Assembly: GCA_034003625.1 (NCBI GenBank)
Contig: JAVEYG010000004.1
Coordinates: forward strand, 86,626-150,625
Length of the DNA: 64,000 nucleotides
Direction: 5' to 3'
Origin: GWE2-42-39 sp034003625
GTDB lineage: Bacteria; Bacteroidota; Bacteroidia; Bacteroidales; Prolixibacteraceae
The translations under genes were made by a program, and so were the position numbers. Shown in pieces: positions 17,121 to 26,999 of this stretch. The notes beneath the pieces were generated by a model. That model did no database searches and was not told where the DNA came from. It saw only the letters and a list, made by a program, of their open reading frames with translations. Each line of letters opens with the position of its first letter. The stretch's first letter is position 1.

Positions 17121-20100
17121 ATGAAAAAAAACGTTAGGAATCGCTTCTTTGCCGCAGGCAGGAGCTTAAAAAAATTGGTATTAATTATGAAACTGACAAC
17201 CATTTTGACATTGGTTTTTACCTGTAGCCTGTATGCTTCGGTATATTCCCAGGGAACCAAGATCAGTCAGGAAATGAGAGGCTGGACCGTCCGCGAGGTA
17301 TTCCAGCAAATTGAACGGGAAAGCCGTTACCGTTTCTTTTACAACGACGAGTTGAAGGATATCGACCGCAAGGTGGAATTCTCGACCAAAGATTCGAATG
17401 TGGAAGAAATACTGGAGCAATTGTTTTCCAATTCCGATGTTTCGTATGAAATCATGGAAAACAACCTGATTGCCCTGAAACTGAAAACAAATTATGTGAA
17501 CGGTTTGGGGCAACAGTTGTCTGTTTCGGTAAAAGGAAAAGTAACCGACTCGTCGGGACAGCCACTACCGGGCGTTTCGGTGGTAATAAAAGGCACCACT
17601 ACCGGAACGATTACCGATGCTGGCGGGAACTATTCATTGTCTAATGTTCCTGAAGATGCCACCTTGCAGTTTTCGTTCGTGGGGATGAAAGGACAGGAAA
17701 TTAAAGTGAATGGACAGGATACAATTCATGTGAAACTCTCCGAAGAAACAATTAGTGTGGAGGATGTGGTGGTTATTGGCTATGGTTCGCGTGCGAAGAA
17801 AGATGTTACTACTGCTATATCTTCAATAAAGTCTGAAGATATTGTAAAAAGTATAGCTATGTCACCTGAAATGTCCTTGCAGGGACAAATGACAGGCGTA
17901 CAAGTTACAGGTAATAGCGGTAACCCAATGGCAACGCCTGAAGTACGTATCCGGGGTGTAAATACCTGGGGAATTTCAAGCCCATTATATGTTATAGATG
18001 GAATACCAATTATGGAATATGGAGCAGGAGTAGAAAGTATGTCGGGATTGGCGGGATATGAAAAAGGACCATTAAATATCATGACAATGATAAACCCCAA
18101 TGATATTGAATCTATATCGGTATTAAAGGATGCTTCTGCTGCTGCTATTTACGGGGTACGAGCTGCGAATGGGGTAATTTTGATAACCACAAAAAAAGGT
18201 CAGGGGGATAAACCAAGGCTGGAATTTAGTTATCGTTCAGGAATCCAAAACATTGTAAACAGGATAGATGTATTGGACACAAAACAATATGCCGATCTGA
18301 TGCGCAGGGTATACGAATCTGACCCGACATTACCAGTAAATGAAAACAATGTCGGATTATTCGATCCGAATAGCCCGAAATATCTTGGAAATAGTCCAAC
18401 TTATGACCATCAGAAAGCCATTCAAAATAGAAATGCACTCTATTCGGATTATTCTCTCCAGCTTGTGGGAGGGACATCAAAAACGGATTATTTTTTCTCT
18501 TTAAATTATAGCGACACGGAAGGTACTATTAAAGGGAATGACTTGACGCGGTACTCTGGGGCAATGAAAATTAATTCATCGATAACCAACTGGTTAAGGA
18601 TGGGGGTAAACTATCGAATTGCATCTGCGGGGGGCCTTGATGAAACTTACTATACCCAGAATATAATTTTTACAGCGGGAACTCCTCCCTGGCAGCCAAT
18701 TTACGATCCAACCGGACCGTATGGATATGCTCAATTGTATGAAGGGCGCTTACCAAATGGAGCTTGGTCAACCAGACCACTTTATGGTGCTGCGACAAGA
18801 TATAATTCATTGGCTTTGATGGAATTAATGGATGAAAATTTTTCCTCCATTCGGAATATGGGAAATGCGTATATTGAATTGGAACCTATAAAAAAACTAA
18901 AAATCAGGGGACAGGTCAGTCTTGATATGTTCACAAAATATACAACGAGATTTTTTGATTATGATGCTGCCTATTTTGGTGAATCCTGGGGTGATCCAAA
19001 ATTAAGGGGTGGGGGTCAATCAGTAGGTAGATATATGAAAAGGACCAATAATAACAAAAACCTGCTAAGGGAGTTGATGATTGATTACAACAACAAATTC
19101 GGTGACCATACTGTATCGTTGCTTTTCTCAGCCGTGGATCAGGTTTTTGATAACGAGGTCATTGCCGGAGAGACCGAATACATGACAACAAGAGACAAAT
19201 ATTTAAGACAGTTAGGCGGTGAAAACCAATATACATCAGTCGGTTCAACCTTGTTCCGTTCAGCATTGGTAGGCTATATCGGCAGAATTGGTTATAACTA
19301 CAAAGGAAAGTATTACATTGATGCAAGTCTTCGTCGCGATGGCAGTGCCCGTTTTGCACCTGAAAACAGGTGGGGATATTTCCCCGCCACCTCAGTTGCA
19401 TGGAGATTATCAGAGGAATCCGTATTGAAAGAATTGAAATGGCTTACTGATTTGAAATTCCGGGCAGGATGGGGACAGTTGGGTAACCAGGAAGTCAGGG
19501 ATATGGCTTATGTATCTCCCATTGCAACATCTCCGATTGCTGCTTGGGGTACTACATCCGATGGTTACGGAAACAGGATACAAGCGGCTACTGTTTTTGG
19601 AATGCCTAATGTCAATCTTCAATGGGAGCGGACATCTACGCTAAATGTAGGATTTGATGCCATATTGATTGATAAGCTGAATCTTTCTGCCGAATATTAT
19701 AATAAATTAACGAATGGAATTTTGCAGGAAGTATCTTTGCCTCTTAGTGTTGGCGTAAAAGATCAACCGGTTGACAATATTGCTTCTGTCAGAAATTCCG
19801 GTATAGAGATATCATTCCGGTATAACAATCAAATAGGTAATCTGGCATATGGTTTTGGCGGAAATTTGAGCACTGTAAAAAATAGGGTAGAAAGTACTTA
19901 CAAAGATATTCCGTTAGACAACATAGAAAAAGGGTATTCCATGTACTATATTAAGGGGTACAAAGTAGGTGGAATTTTCCAGACTGTAGAGGAAGTTAAT
20001 GCATGGAAAGCGAAATATACAGATGCAAACTACCAGACAGCAAAAGTTGCTCCCGGGGATATGTATTTTCTGGATTTAAGAGGAGCGCCTAAAAATCCAA

Positions 20101-20633
20101 ATGAATTTTATTCTAATGAACCAGACGGTGTAATTGACGCATACGACCGGGTTTATTTAGGGAAAACAATACCCGGATATCACTATGGTTTTGATTTTAA
20201 TTTGAAATGGAAAGGAATAGATTTAAATGCGCAATTTACCGGTGTGGGTGACATCGACAAAATTAATCCTGTGAGGGCTATGGAATACCCTACAACGGGG
20301 GGAAATACCACCACAGATATTTTGTTGGCGTGGACTCAGGAAAATAAATCAACAACCCATACTCGGATTATTAATGGTGATCCTGCAAGTAATTTCCGTG
20401 ATTCTGACAGATTCCTTGAAAGTGGGGCCTACCTCAGGTTGTCCAGTATTCAGGTGGGTTATACATTGCCTGCACGTGTATGTAATTCAATAGGAATAGG
20501 TATTAGGAATGCAAGAATTTACATGGGAGCAAATAATCTTTTCACGATTACGCCATACACCGGATTGGATCCGGAAAATGATTATTACCCAACTCCAAGA
20601 GTGTTTCTCCTGGGGCTGAATGTAAATCTTTAA
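17121..20633 (+). CDS. SusC-like TonB-dependent receptor with STN domain (locus 2)
   Basis: 1170 residues. Signal peptide to about residue 44 (ASVYSQ); STN domain about 47-120; regulatory-like beta-sandwich about 135-208 (KGKVTDSSGQPLPGVSVVI); TonB box about 213-222 (VEDVVVIGYG); plug with PLYVIDGIP and VLKDASAAAIYGVRAANGVILITT; then the barrel to the C-terminus (LLGLNVNL). It transports the oligosaccharides released by the downstream hydrolases. The STN domain couples it to the upstream FecR. susD follows 22 bases downstream. By wording of the conserved segments, the N-terminal half is closer to the SusC at 46501 than to that of locus 1. Confidence 0.93.
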   Translation: MKKNVRNRFFAAGRSLKKLVLIMKLTTILTLVFTCSLYASVYSQGTKISQEMRGWTVREVFQQIERESRYRFFYNDELKDIDRKVEFSTKDSNVEEILEQLFSNSDVSYEIMENNLIALKLKTNYVNGLGQQLSVSVKGKVTDSSGQPLPGVSVVIKGTTTGTITDAGGNYSLSNVPEDATLQFSFVGMKGQEIKVNGQDTIHVKLSEETISVEDVVVIGYGSRAKKDVTTAISSIKSEDIVKSIAMSPEMSLQGQMTGVQVTGNSGNPMATPEVRIRGVNTWGISSPLYVIDGIPIMEYGAGVESMSGLAGYEKGPLNIMTMINPNDIESISVLKDASAAAIYGVRAANGVILITTKKGQGDKPRLEFSYRSGIQNIVNRIDVLDTKQYADLMRRVYESDPTLPVNENNVGLFDPNSPKYLGNSPTYDHQKAIQNRNALYSDYSLQLVGGTSKTDYFFSLNYSDTEGTIKGNDLTRYSGAMKINSSITNWLRMGVNYRIASAGGLDETYYTQNIIFTAGTPPWQPIYDPTGPYGYAQLYEGRLPNGAWSTRPLYGAATRYNSLALMELMDENFSSIRNMGNAYIELEPIKKLKIRGQVSLDMFTKYTTRFFDYDAAYFGESWGDPKLRGGGQSVGRYMKRTNNNKNLLRELMIDYNNKFGDHTVSLLFSAVDQVFDNEVIAGETEYMTTRDKYLRQLGGENQYTSVGSTLFRSALVGYIGRIGYNYKGKYYIDASLRRDGSARFAPENRWGYFPATSVAWRLSEESVLKELKWLTDLKFRAGWGQLGNQEVRDMAYVSPIATSPIAAWGTTSDGYGNRIQAATVFGMPNVNLQWERTSTLNVGFDAILIDKLNLSAEYYNKLTNGILQEVSLPLSVGVKDQPVDNIASVRNSGIEISFRYNNQIGNLAYGFGGNLSTVKNRVESTYKDIPLDNIEKGYSMYYIKGYKVGGIFQTVEEVNAWKAKYTDANYQTAKVAPGDMYFLDLRGAPKNPNEFYSNEPDGVIDAYDRVYLGKTIPGYHYGFDFNLKWKGIDLNAQFTGVGDIDKINPVRAMEYPTTGGNTTTDILLAWTQENKSTTHTRIINGDPASNFRDSDRFLESGAYLRLSSIQVGYTLPARVCNSIGIGIRNARIYMGANNLFTITPYTGLDPENDYYPTPRVFLLGLNVNL

Positions 20634-20655
20634 TAACAATTTAATTCAAAAAGAC

Positions 20656-22263
20656 ATGTTACGAAAAAAAATAATTATACCGGGTATAATTTTAATGGCA
20701 GGATTATTCGGTCTTATTTCCTGTGTTGATACCCTTGAAGTGGAGCCAACCGTTGAGCTTGAATCAAACTTTTTTACTGATGAATTCAGGGTTCAGCGGG
20801 GAGTGGCAGGTCCCTATGCGAAAATAGCAGATATATACGGGGCAGGTTATTTTGATGAAGGTCCATTTTGTGAAATTTGGATGTTGCCTGGCGATGATAT
20901 CACCTTTGAAGGTAGTGGAAACGAGTTTGAATCGTTTTCGAGATTGAACAGTACGAACAATCGTCTGAAAGGACTATGGTTAAGGCTTTATCAAATAGTT
21001 AACCGAAGTAACTTCATGTTGGAAAAGATTAATGATCCAGCAATACAATCAGTTTACACTACGGAAGGCCTTATGGAGGCAAACAGGGGAGAACTTTTGT
21101 TTTTACGTTCATGGGCGTTCTATCAACTCTGGGATTGGTTCAGAAAAGCTCCAATTCAGGTTGAACGGATAAATAGTATTGATGGCGCTATCTTATCGCC
21201 ATCTTCTGGTTTTGAGATGTTAGATAATGCTATTTCTTCGTTAGAGGAGGCTGTGCCACTTTTACCAGACTCATGGGATAATGAAAATGCAGGGAGAATT
21301 ACCAAGGATGGAGCCTATGGATTGTTGGTAAAATGTTATGTTATGAGAGCCTGTTATAATTCTAAGAATACCGAGGATTACTCCAAAGCAATCAGCGCTT
21401 TTGAAAAAATTAGCGCTTCAAGGCAACTTGTAATCCCTTTCGGTAATAATTTCGATGTTCGCACAGAAAATAACTCTGAATCACTTTTCGAATTTCAGGC
21501 AGGCCATAATTATAACTATAACCATCCCTGGCAGGATAACGATTTTGGAGGAAACAACGGGCAAATGGGCACTTATTTACACATGTGGAACGCACATTGG
21601 GCGAACGGATATGGTTTTGGGGGTAGCTTTGGCCCAACACAAAAACTGGTTAATGCTTTTGAACCTGGCGACCCGAGGATATTTGAAACACTTTCGGATA
21701 GTGCCGATAATTTAAACGGAATACATTGGTGGGTAGTGCCACAATGGGATAAGTTTGGTGGGTACCAAATGGTTAAATACTCGAATGGACCAAGGGTGGC
21801 CGGTAGCTGGGGCAACAGTTTTGACGTACTTTCGGTAAATAACTGGCGCATCATACGATTAGCCGACGTAAAACTTTGTGCCGCAGAAGCATATCTGGCA
21901 ACTGGCGCTGCAGATAAAGCATTGAAACAAGTGAATGACGTTCGTGAAAGGGCGCGTAAGTCGACACCTAATGGAGTAGAATCAACTGTGCCTGCGAATT
22001 TGTCTTCTGTGAATATAGACGATGTCATGCACGAAAGAATGGTTGAACTGGCAGGAGAAGGAATTCGCTGGACGGATCTTAGAAGGTGGCACGCAGCCGG
22101 CTATATTAACCTGAGTAGTTGGTCAGCTTCGGATTTTGACTTCCCATTTTCTTCTGATTTATTTGCCTTTGATCCAAGTAAACATTTACTTTTTCCCATA
22201 CCTCAGGATGAATTAGACCGGAACCCCGAGATGGCGGCAAGTGGCAATAACCCGGGGTATTAA
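20656..22263 (+). CDS. SusD/RagB family glycan-binding lipoprotein (locus 2)
   Basis: 535 residues with a lipobox (FGLISC, lipidated Cys23). The body is a typical SusD/RagB protein: an N-terminal SusD-like region rich in helices (tetratricopeptide type), a variable middle rich in Trp, Asn and Gly (HPWQDNDFGGNNGQ, WNAHWANGYGFGG) that usually forms the glycan site, and the C-terminal RagB part with NDVRERAR, ERMVELAGEGIRWTDLRRW and FPIPQDELDRNP. It caps the SusC at 17121. A hairpin terminator follows, and the enzyme genes begin 256 bases later. Confidence 0.93.
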   Translation: MLRKKIIIPGIILMAGLFGLISCVDTLEVEPTVELESNFFTDEFRVQRGVAGPYAKIADIYGAGYFDEGPFCEIWMLPGDDITFEGSGNEFESFSRLNSTNNRLKGLWLRLYQIVNRSNFMLEKINDPAIQSVYTTEGLMEANRGELLFLRSWAFYQLWDWFRKAPIQVERINSIDGAILSPSSGFEMLDNAISSLEEAVPLLPDSWDNENAGRITKDGAYGLLVKCYVMRACYNSKNTEDYSKAISAFEKISASRQLVIPFGNNFDVRTENNSESLFEFQAGHNYNYNHPWQDNDFGGNNGQMGTYLHMWNAHWANGYGFGGSFGPTQKLVNAFEPGDPRIFETLSDSADNLNGIHWWVVPQWDKFGGYQMVKYSNGPRVAGSWGNSFDVLSVNNWRIIRLADVKLCAAEAYLATGAADKALKQVNDVRERARKSTPNGVESTVPANLSSVNIDDVMHERMVELAGEGIRWTDLRRWHAAGYINLSSWSASDFDFPFSSDLFAFDPSKHLLFPIPQDELDRNPEMAASGNNPGY

Positions 22264-22296
22264 TTGTAATAACCAATTAAATACTATTTTGGATTT

Positions 22297-22328
22297 TGTG
22301 CTGGTTTATAAAAATATAGACCAGCACA
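22297..22328 (+). terminator. Hairpin terminator after locus 2 susD
   Basis: TGTGCTGGT (22297-22305) pairs perfectly with ACCAGCACA (22320-22328); an AT-rich stretch with a TTTTT run follows. It separates susCD from the enzyme genes. In the remaining gap to 22519 I see no clear promoter consensus. Confidence 0.6.
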
Positions 22329-22519
22329 TATTTAACTATTTTTCTATCAGGTGGAGAAATTGGTCGGATTTTTCAAAGGTTTGAAGAGTATACGCACAGA
22401 TATTGATGTTGATTATGATGCATATTTTACATGTGTCTTATTTTTAGTTCATTATTAACGAAATCTAATCGTTGATAAATCTGACTAAGTGGCATCAAAT
22501 AAATCAAAAATAAATAAAA

Positions 22520-23989
22520 ATGGATTTTTTTTCACATAAATGTTTTTACAGTCTTTTATTTTTATTGTTTTTCCCCATCCCTGGATTTTCGCATCAAAAG
22601 GGAAAACCAATACCTAAAGAGATTTCTATTGATTTTACTAATTCATTGTTAACCGTCGACGGGTTTGGTGTGAATATTAATCCTGGTCAATGGAACAATG
22701 GAAAATTAATTCCCGCACTCGACCTGTTAGTTGATGAGTTGGGCTCAACCTTGTTTCGTTTCGACTGTACTGGATTGGCAAATTGGTTAGATCCAACCAA
22801 GAGGGAAAACAATGAGCGATGGCCTGAAATATATCTGGATAGTGTATACACGTCCCCGGTTTTTAAAAATGCGTGGGAAGTGTTTCGTTATCTGAATAAT
22901 AAAGGAATTGAACCATTCTTTAATGTGAGTGGCAAGACCCATCCGGCAATGGGCAGACCGGACGAACCAAACCGGCTTGCCGACTTTGATGCTTATGCTG
23001 AAATGATTGCCACCATGCTCGAATGGGCCCGTGAAAAGGAAGGTTTAAGATTTAATCTTTTAGCACCATTTAATGAAACAGACCTGGGATATCCGGAAGG
23101 CCCGGATATTGATGGTGCGGACATGCTGGTTGCCCAACGCGCCATACTGAAAAAGTTAGACGAACACCGTCTGTCCGATGTCAAACTAATAGCAATCGAT
23201 GATGCACATTGGGAATCAGACAAATTGGAAGCTGTTCTTTCTGATTCAAGTTACGTGAGCCGGATTCGAGCCTTTGCAGCACATACATACGGGAATGGAG
23301 ATATTGGAGAAAGGGGAGGTTTTTTCCTGCAACCAACCGAATATGCATTGTTTGCTAAAAGAATTAAATCAAGTGCATTCAGGGATATTCCTCTTTGGAT
23401 TACAGAGTATGGAGACCTGGACCAAACCGGTGAAATCGAATATGAATTTGCCTGGCGCTCAACACGTAGGCTAATGAAAAGTTTTCAGGATGGATTCAGC
23501 GCCGGAGTAATTTGGGATGCTTTTGATAATTTTCATGCTCATGATGGCCAATGGACAGAATATGGATTACTTAAAACTGACACTATCAACTGGAAATATT
23601 TTCCTCGGAAACGATATTATGCCGCAAAGCAAGTGTTTCGGTATGTGAAACCGGGATGGGAGATGGTAAAAGTTATAACTCCAATACCAACAGGCCACGG
23701 TGCACTCAATTTGTGGTATGATTCATTCCGACATATCCGGGTATTAGCTTTTGCATCTCCCGACAGAAATGATTTTTCTTTGGTGATAATGAATGGGATT
23801 GAATCAGACGTGGAATTGTCAATAAGGATTGAGGATTTAAAAGAAGCTGTGGCTTTAAAACCAGTTCAACTTTTCGTTACCAATAAATCACTCAATTGTG
23901 CTTTAAAAAAAAATAAGGGTTTCAAAAATAAAACAATCCGCGTAGTGATTCCGGAACTTAGCATTGCTACAGTTACGACACTGGATTAG
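22520..23989 (+). CDS. Clan GH-A glycoside hydrolase, GH30-like (secreted copy)
   Basis: 489 residues with a signal peptide (to about residue 25, PGFSHQ). A (beta/alpha)8 hydrolase opens with VDGFGVNINPG, similar to GH30 starts. LLAPFNETDLG (N185-E186) is the likely acid/base at strand 4, and WITEYGDLD (E296) the likely nucleophile at strand 7. The C-terminal ~120 residues form the all-beta domain common in GH30. The exact family and substrate are not certain; a beta-galactoside or xyloside-type target is possible. A close paralog lies at 28414-29898. This copy carries signal peptidase I features, while the other is a lipoprotein, so the pair probably acts at different cell sites. The next gene starts 29 bases later. 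Confidence 0.75.
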   Translation: MDFFSHKCFYSLLFLLFFPIPGFSHQKGKPIPKEISIDFTNSLLTVDGFGVNINPGQWNNGKLIPALDLLVDELGSTLFRFDCTGLANWLDPTKRENNERWPEIYLDSVYTSPVFKNAWEVFRYLNNKGIEPFFNVSGKTHPAMGRPDEPNRLADFDAYAEMIATMLEWAREKEGLRFNLLAPFNETDLGYPEGPDIDGADMLVAQRAILKKLDEHRLSDVKLIAIDDAHWESDKLEAVLSDSSYVSRIRAFAAHTYGNGDIGERGGFFLQPTEYALFAKRIKSSAFRDIPLWITEYGDLDQTGEIEYEFAWRSTRRLMKSFQDGFSAGVIWDAFDNFHAHDGQWTEYGLLKTDTINWKYFPRKRYYAAKQVFRYVKPGWEMVKVITPIPTGHGALNLWYDSFRHIRVLAFASPDRNDFSLVIMNGIESDVELSIRIEDLKEAVALKPVQLFVTNKSLNCALKKNKGFKNKTIRVVIPELSIATVTTLD

Positions 23990-24018
23990 GCCAAGTTAGT
24001 AAAAAATACGACTGTAAG

Positions 24019-25428
24019 ATGCGAAGAAAGAAACTATATTTAGTTGATAAAATAGTAGTAATCTTTATTTTATCAGTTCTTTTCCCACTTTGTCCCTTTT
24101 CAAAAGACAAACCGAATGTGGTATTATATCCGGTAATTGAAGGGCTATCAACTGCAAAGGAAGTGACTTTATTAGCTGAAGGACAAGAGGTCTGGGTTGA
24201 AAATCTGAAACAACCAATTCCCCAAGACGCTCCCTGGTGGTTCTACACCGTTCCTTCTGCAAGCAATATGGAAGTGAATGTTGCCTCATTTGCTTGTTCC
24301 GGTGTAACTGACCTAAGCGTAAAGGTAAATAACCCGATATCAAAAGTAGTTGTCAGGCCAAAAAGTAAGAACATAAAATTTGAAAAAAAAGGGAATGTGT
24401 TGAATTTCAAGATACCAGGGCCATGTAAGCTGTTTGTGGAAATTGACAGCATGCCTCCCCTGCTGGTTTTTGTCAATCCTCTCGAAACAAATAAACCTAG
24501 GGAGGGGAGTAAAAACATCCGCATGTTTGGGCCTGGGGTTCATACTCCTGGAATTATGACACTTAATGATAACGAACAAATTTATATCGCCCCAGGAGCA
24601 ATTGTATACGGCGGCTTTAGGGGAAACCCCAAACATGTCAGAGTTTTTGGAAGGGGGATTCTTGATGGGAGTTTGATGAAAGATAGGATAATTGTGCTGG
24701 AAGGTGCATCTGATGTCGCATTTGATGGTATAACGATCCGTTGTGGAACCAGTTGGCAAAATACGCTTAACAATTGTGAAAATATTACATACAATAATGT
24801 AAAGGTTATCAGTTTTGGGCCCACAGGGGATGGAATTGATCCTGTTTGCAGCAGCAAAATTAAAATTCACGATTGCTTTTTCCGGTGTTCTGACGACTGC
24901 ATCGCTGTGAAGGGTGCACATAACGGGCCGTCTGTGTCGGATATTACCGTAACAAATTGTACCATGGCGGGTTATACAAGCGATGGTTTTACCATCGGTT
25001 TCGAAACGGTTACAAAATCTATAAGTAATATACTGGTAAAAGACTGCGATATCCTGTATGCACTGGGAAGTAACAAGGTTGGGGAGCATTCCGCTTTCAG
25101 CATAATATGCGATGGTCCTGCAATGGTTGAAAATATCAGGTTTGAAGATATACGTGTTGAGGAGAACGTAGCGCGGTTGTTTGAATTAAATGTAACAGAT
25201 GCGCAACATTATACCAAAACTTCGCCTGGACATATTAAAGGGATTTACCTGAAAAATATCAAATGGTCAAAAAATGCACCAATAATCCTGAAGGGATTTG
25301 ATGAGAATCATCTGGTTGAAGATGTAACATTTGAAGCATGCACTATTGCCGGAAATCCACTAAAAGGGGAGGAAGACGAATATTTTGAAATGGGTCAGTT
25401 TGTAAGAAATGTTAAAGTAATCAACTAA
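24019..25428 (+). CDS. GH28-like (polygalacturonase fold) glycoside hydrolase
   Basis: 469 residues with a signal peptide (to about 28). An N-terminal beta-sandwich of ~140 residues is followed by a right-handed beta-helix. The GH28 carboxylates are visible: GDGIDP (D271, D274) and SDDCIAVKG (D292, D293). The usual GHG motif is replaced by DGFTIGFE, and the RIK motif is not obvious, so substrate use may differ from plain polygalacturonate; GH49-like enzymes share the two-domain plan. Likely reaction: inverting hydrolysis of an alpha-galacturonide or a related glycosidic bond. It lies 29 bases after the GH-A enzyme and 5 bases before the sulfatase, clearly in one operon. Confidence 0.75.
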   Translation: MRRKKLYLVDKIVVIFILSVLFPLCPFSKDKPNVVLYPVIEGLSTAKEVTLLAEGQEVWVENLKQPIPQDAPWWFYTVPSASNMEVNVASFACSGVTDLSVKVNNPISKVVVRPKSKNIKFEKKGNVLNFKIPGPCKLFVEIDSMPPLLVFVNPLETNKPREGSKNIRMFGPGVHTPGIMTLNDNEQIYIAPGAIVYGGFRGNPKHVRVFGRGILDGSLMKDRIIVLEGASDVAFDGITIRCGTSWQNTLNNCENITYNNVKVISFGPTGDGIDPVCSSKIKIHDCFFRCSDDCIAVKGAHNGPSVSDITVTNCTMAGYTSDGFTIGFETVTKSISNILVKDCDILYALGSNKVGEHSAFSIICDGPAMVENIRFEDIRVEENVARLFELNVTDAQHYTKTSPGHIKGIYLKNIKWSKNAPIILKGFDENHLVEDVTFEACTIAGNPLKGEEDEYFEMGQFVRNVKVIN

Positions 25429-25433
25429 GTATT

Positions 25434-26912
25434 ATGGAACTAAAAAAATCTGCTATTTGGACATTGTTCTTGTTTTCCCTGGGCATCGTTTCAACCGGGA
25501 CCAATACTTGTACCAAACAGACAACGACAAGTATGGTCAATAACAAAGTAGATAAACCTAACATCATTTATATACTTGCTGATGATTTAGGTTACGGGGA
25601 CCTTAGCTGCTACGGGCAAAAAAAGTTTAACACCCCTAATATAGACAAGTTGGCTAGTGAAGGGATGTTGTTTACCAGACATTACGCCGGTTGTACTGTT
25701 TGCGCGCCATCACGTTCATCGTTGTTAACTGGAAAAGATACTGGTCATACACCTATCCGGGGAAATAAGGATTTTGGTGAAGAAGGACAATGGCCATTGA
25801 AAAGCGAAGCTTTTACTATAGCAGAAATGTTAAAAATGGAAGGTTATACAACCGGCTGTTTTGGGAAATGGGGTTTAGGTTCTCCCGGTTCGGAGGGTGA
25901 TCCCAATAACCAGGGATTTGATGAATTTTATGGATTCAATTGTCATAATCTTTCACACAATTATTATCCTGATCACCTGTGGAAGAATCATCAGAAAGTA
26001 ATTCTTGAGAAAAACGAAAACAACCAAATTGGCCAATATGCCCCGGAATTGATCCATCAGCAGGCAATTGATTTTATAGATAAAAATAGAAGTACTCCCT
26101 TTTTCCTTTATTACGCTAGTACGATCCCACATGCAGAATTAATTGCTCCTGAAGAGGAGCTAATAAAATTCAGAAACCGTTACCTACCTGAAAAAATTTT
26201 CAAGGGTGCAAAACCTGGAGATGAAAAATTCAGAAAAATCGCTTACAGCAGTCAGGCAGAGCCTCATGCAGCTTTTGCTGCTATGGTTAGTATTCTTGAC
26301 AGGCAAGTTGGAGAAGTGTTATCAAAACTTAAAGAACTTAATATAGATAAAAACACGATTATCATTTTTACTTCCGACAACGGGCCTCACCTGGAAGGAG
26401 GGGCTGATCCGGATTACTTCGACAGCAATGGCCCGTTTAAGGGATATAAACGGGATGTTTATGAAGGTGGTATCCGTGTGCCGATGATTGCAAGGTGGCC
26501 GGGAAAAATAAAGAAAGGATCAAAGTCAGATATTCCGTCAGCTTTTTGGGATGTTATGCCAACATTCGCTGAAATAACTGGTTTGACAATTCCAACAGAC
26601 ATTCAGGGGATTTCATTTTTGCCCACACTGCTCGATAAAAAAGGACAAAAAATGCATAACTATCTCTATTGGGAGTTCCATGAAATGGGGGGCAGGCAAG
26701 CTTTACAGAAAGATAACTGGAAATTGGTAAGACAAAATGTATTGGATTCTTCAATAACAACAACGGAACTTTACAACCTGTCAACCGACCAGGGTGAGGA
26801 GGATAATGTCGCCAGCCAGAATCCTGAAAAGGTACAGGAACTTTTAAAATTGATGAATAAAGCGCGAAAGGCCAGTACCGATTTTCAATTTATTGAAAAG
26901 GAAAGTTTTTAA
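25434..26912 (+). CDS. Family S1 sulfatase (Cys-type, formylglycine-dependent)
   Basis: 492 residues with an N-terminal signal sequence. The alkaline-phosphatase-like fold opens with PNIIYILADDLGYGDLSCYG, supplying the two Asp calcium ligands. The modification site is CAPSRSSLLTG with Cys90 converted to formylglycine (C-x-P-S-R), so it needs an anSME or FGE maturase, none of which is encoded in the window. IIIFTSDNGPH provides the remaining metal ligands and YEGGIRVPMIARWPG is typical of arylsulfatase A-like members. It removes sulfate esters from the target glycan. This is the strongest sign that the locus 2 substrate is sulfated. It starts 5 bases after the GH28-like gene. Confidence 0.92.
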   Translation: MELKKSAIWTLFLFSLGIVSTGTNTCTKQTTTSMVNNKVDKPNIIYILADDLGYGDLSCYGQKKFNTPNIDKLASEGMLFTRHYAGCTVCAPSRSSLLTGKDTGHTPIRGNKDFGEEGQWPLKSEAFTIAEMLKMEGYTTGCFGKWGLGSPGSEGDPNNQGFDEFYGFNCHNLSHNYYPDHLWKNHQKVILEKNENNQIGQYAPELIHQQAIDFIDKNRSTPFFLYYASTIPHAELIAPEEELIKFRNRYLPEKIFKGAKPGDEKFRKIAYSSQAEPHAAFAAMVSILDRQVGEVLSKLKELNIDKNTIIIFTSDNGPHLEGGADPDYFDSNGPFKGYKRDVYEGGIRVPMIARWPGKIKKGSKSDIPSAFWDVMPTFAEITGLTIPTDIQGISFLPTLLDKKGQKMHNYLYWEFHEMGGRQALQKDNWKLVRQNVLDSSITTTELYNLSTDQGEEDNVASQNPEKVQELLKLMNKARKASTDFQFIEKESF

Positions 26913-26999
26913 TGAACAACAGTTCTGAATGAAGCAGTATTCGTAGGCCTGCCGTTTTTCGGAACGGTTTGTTGTGCGCATAAATAAAAAATATTAACA

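Noticed and set aside
24340..25089. 249-codon minus-strand frame
   Set aside because: Antisense to the clear GH28-like gene.
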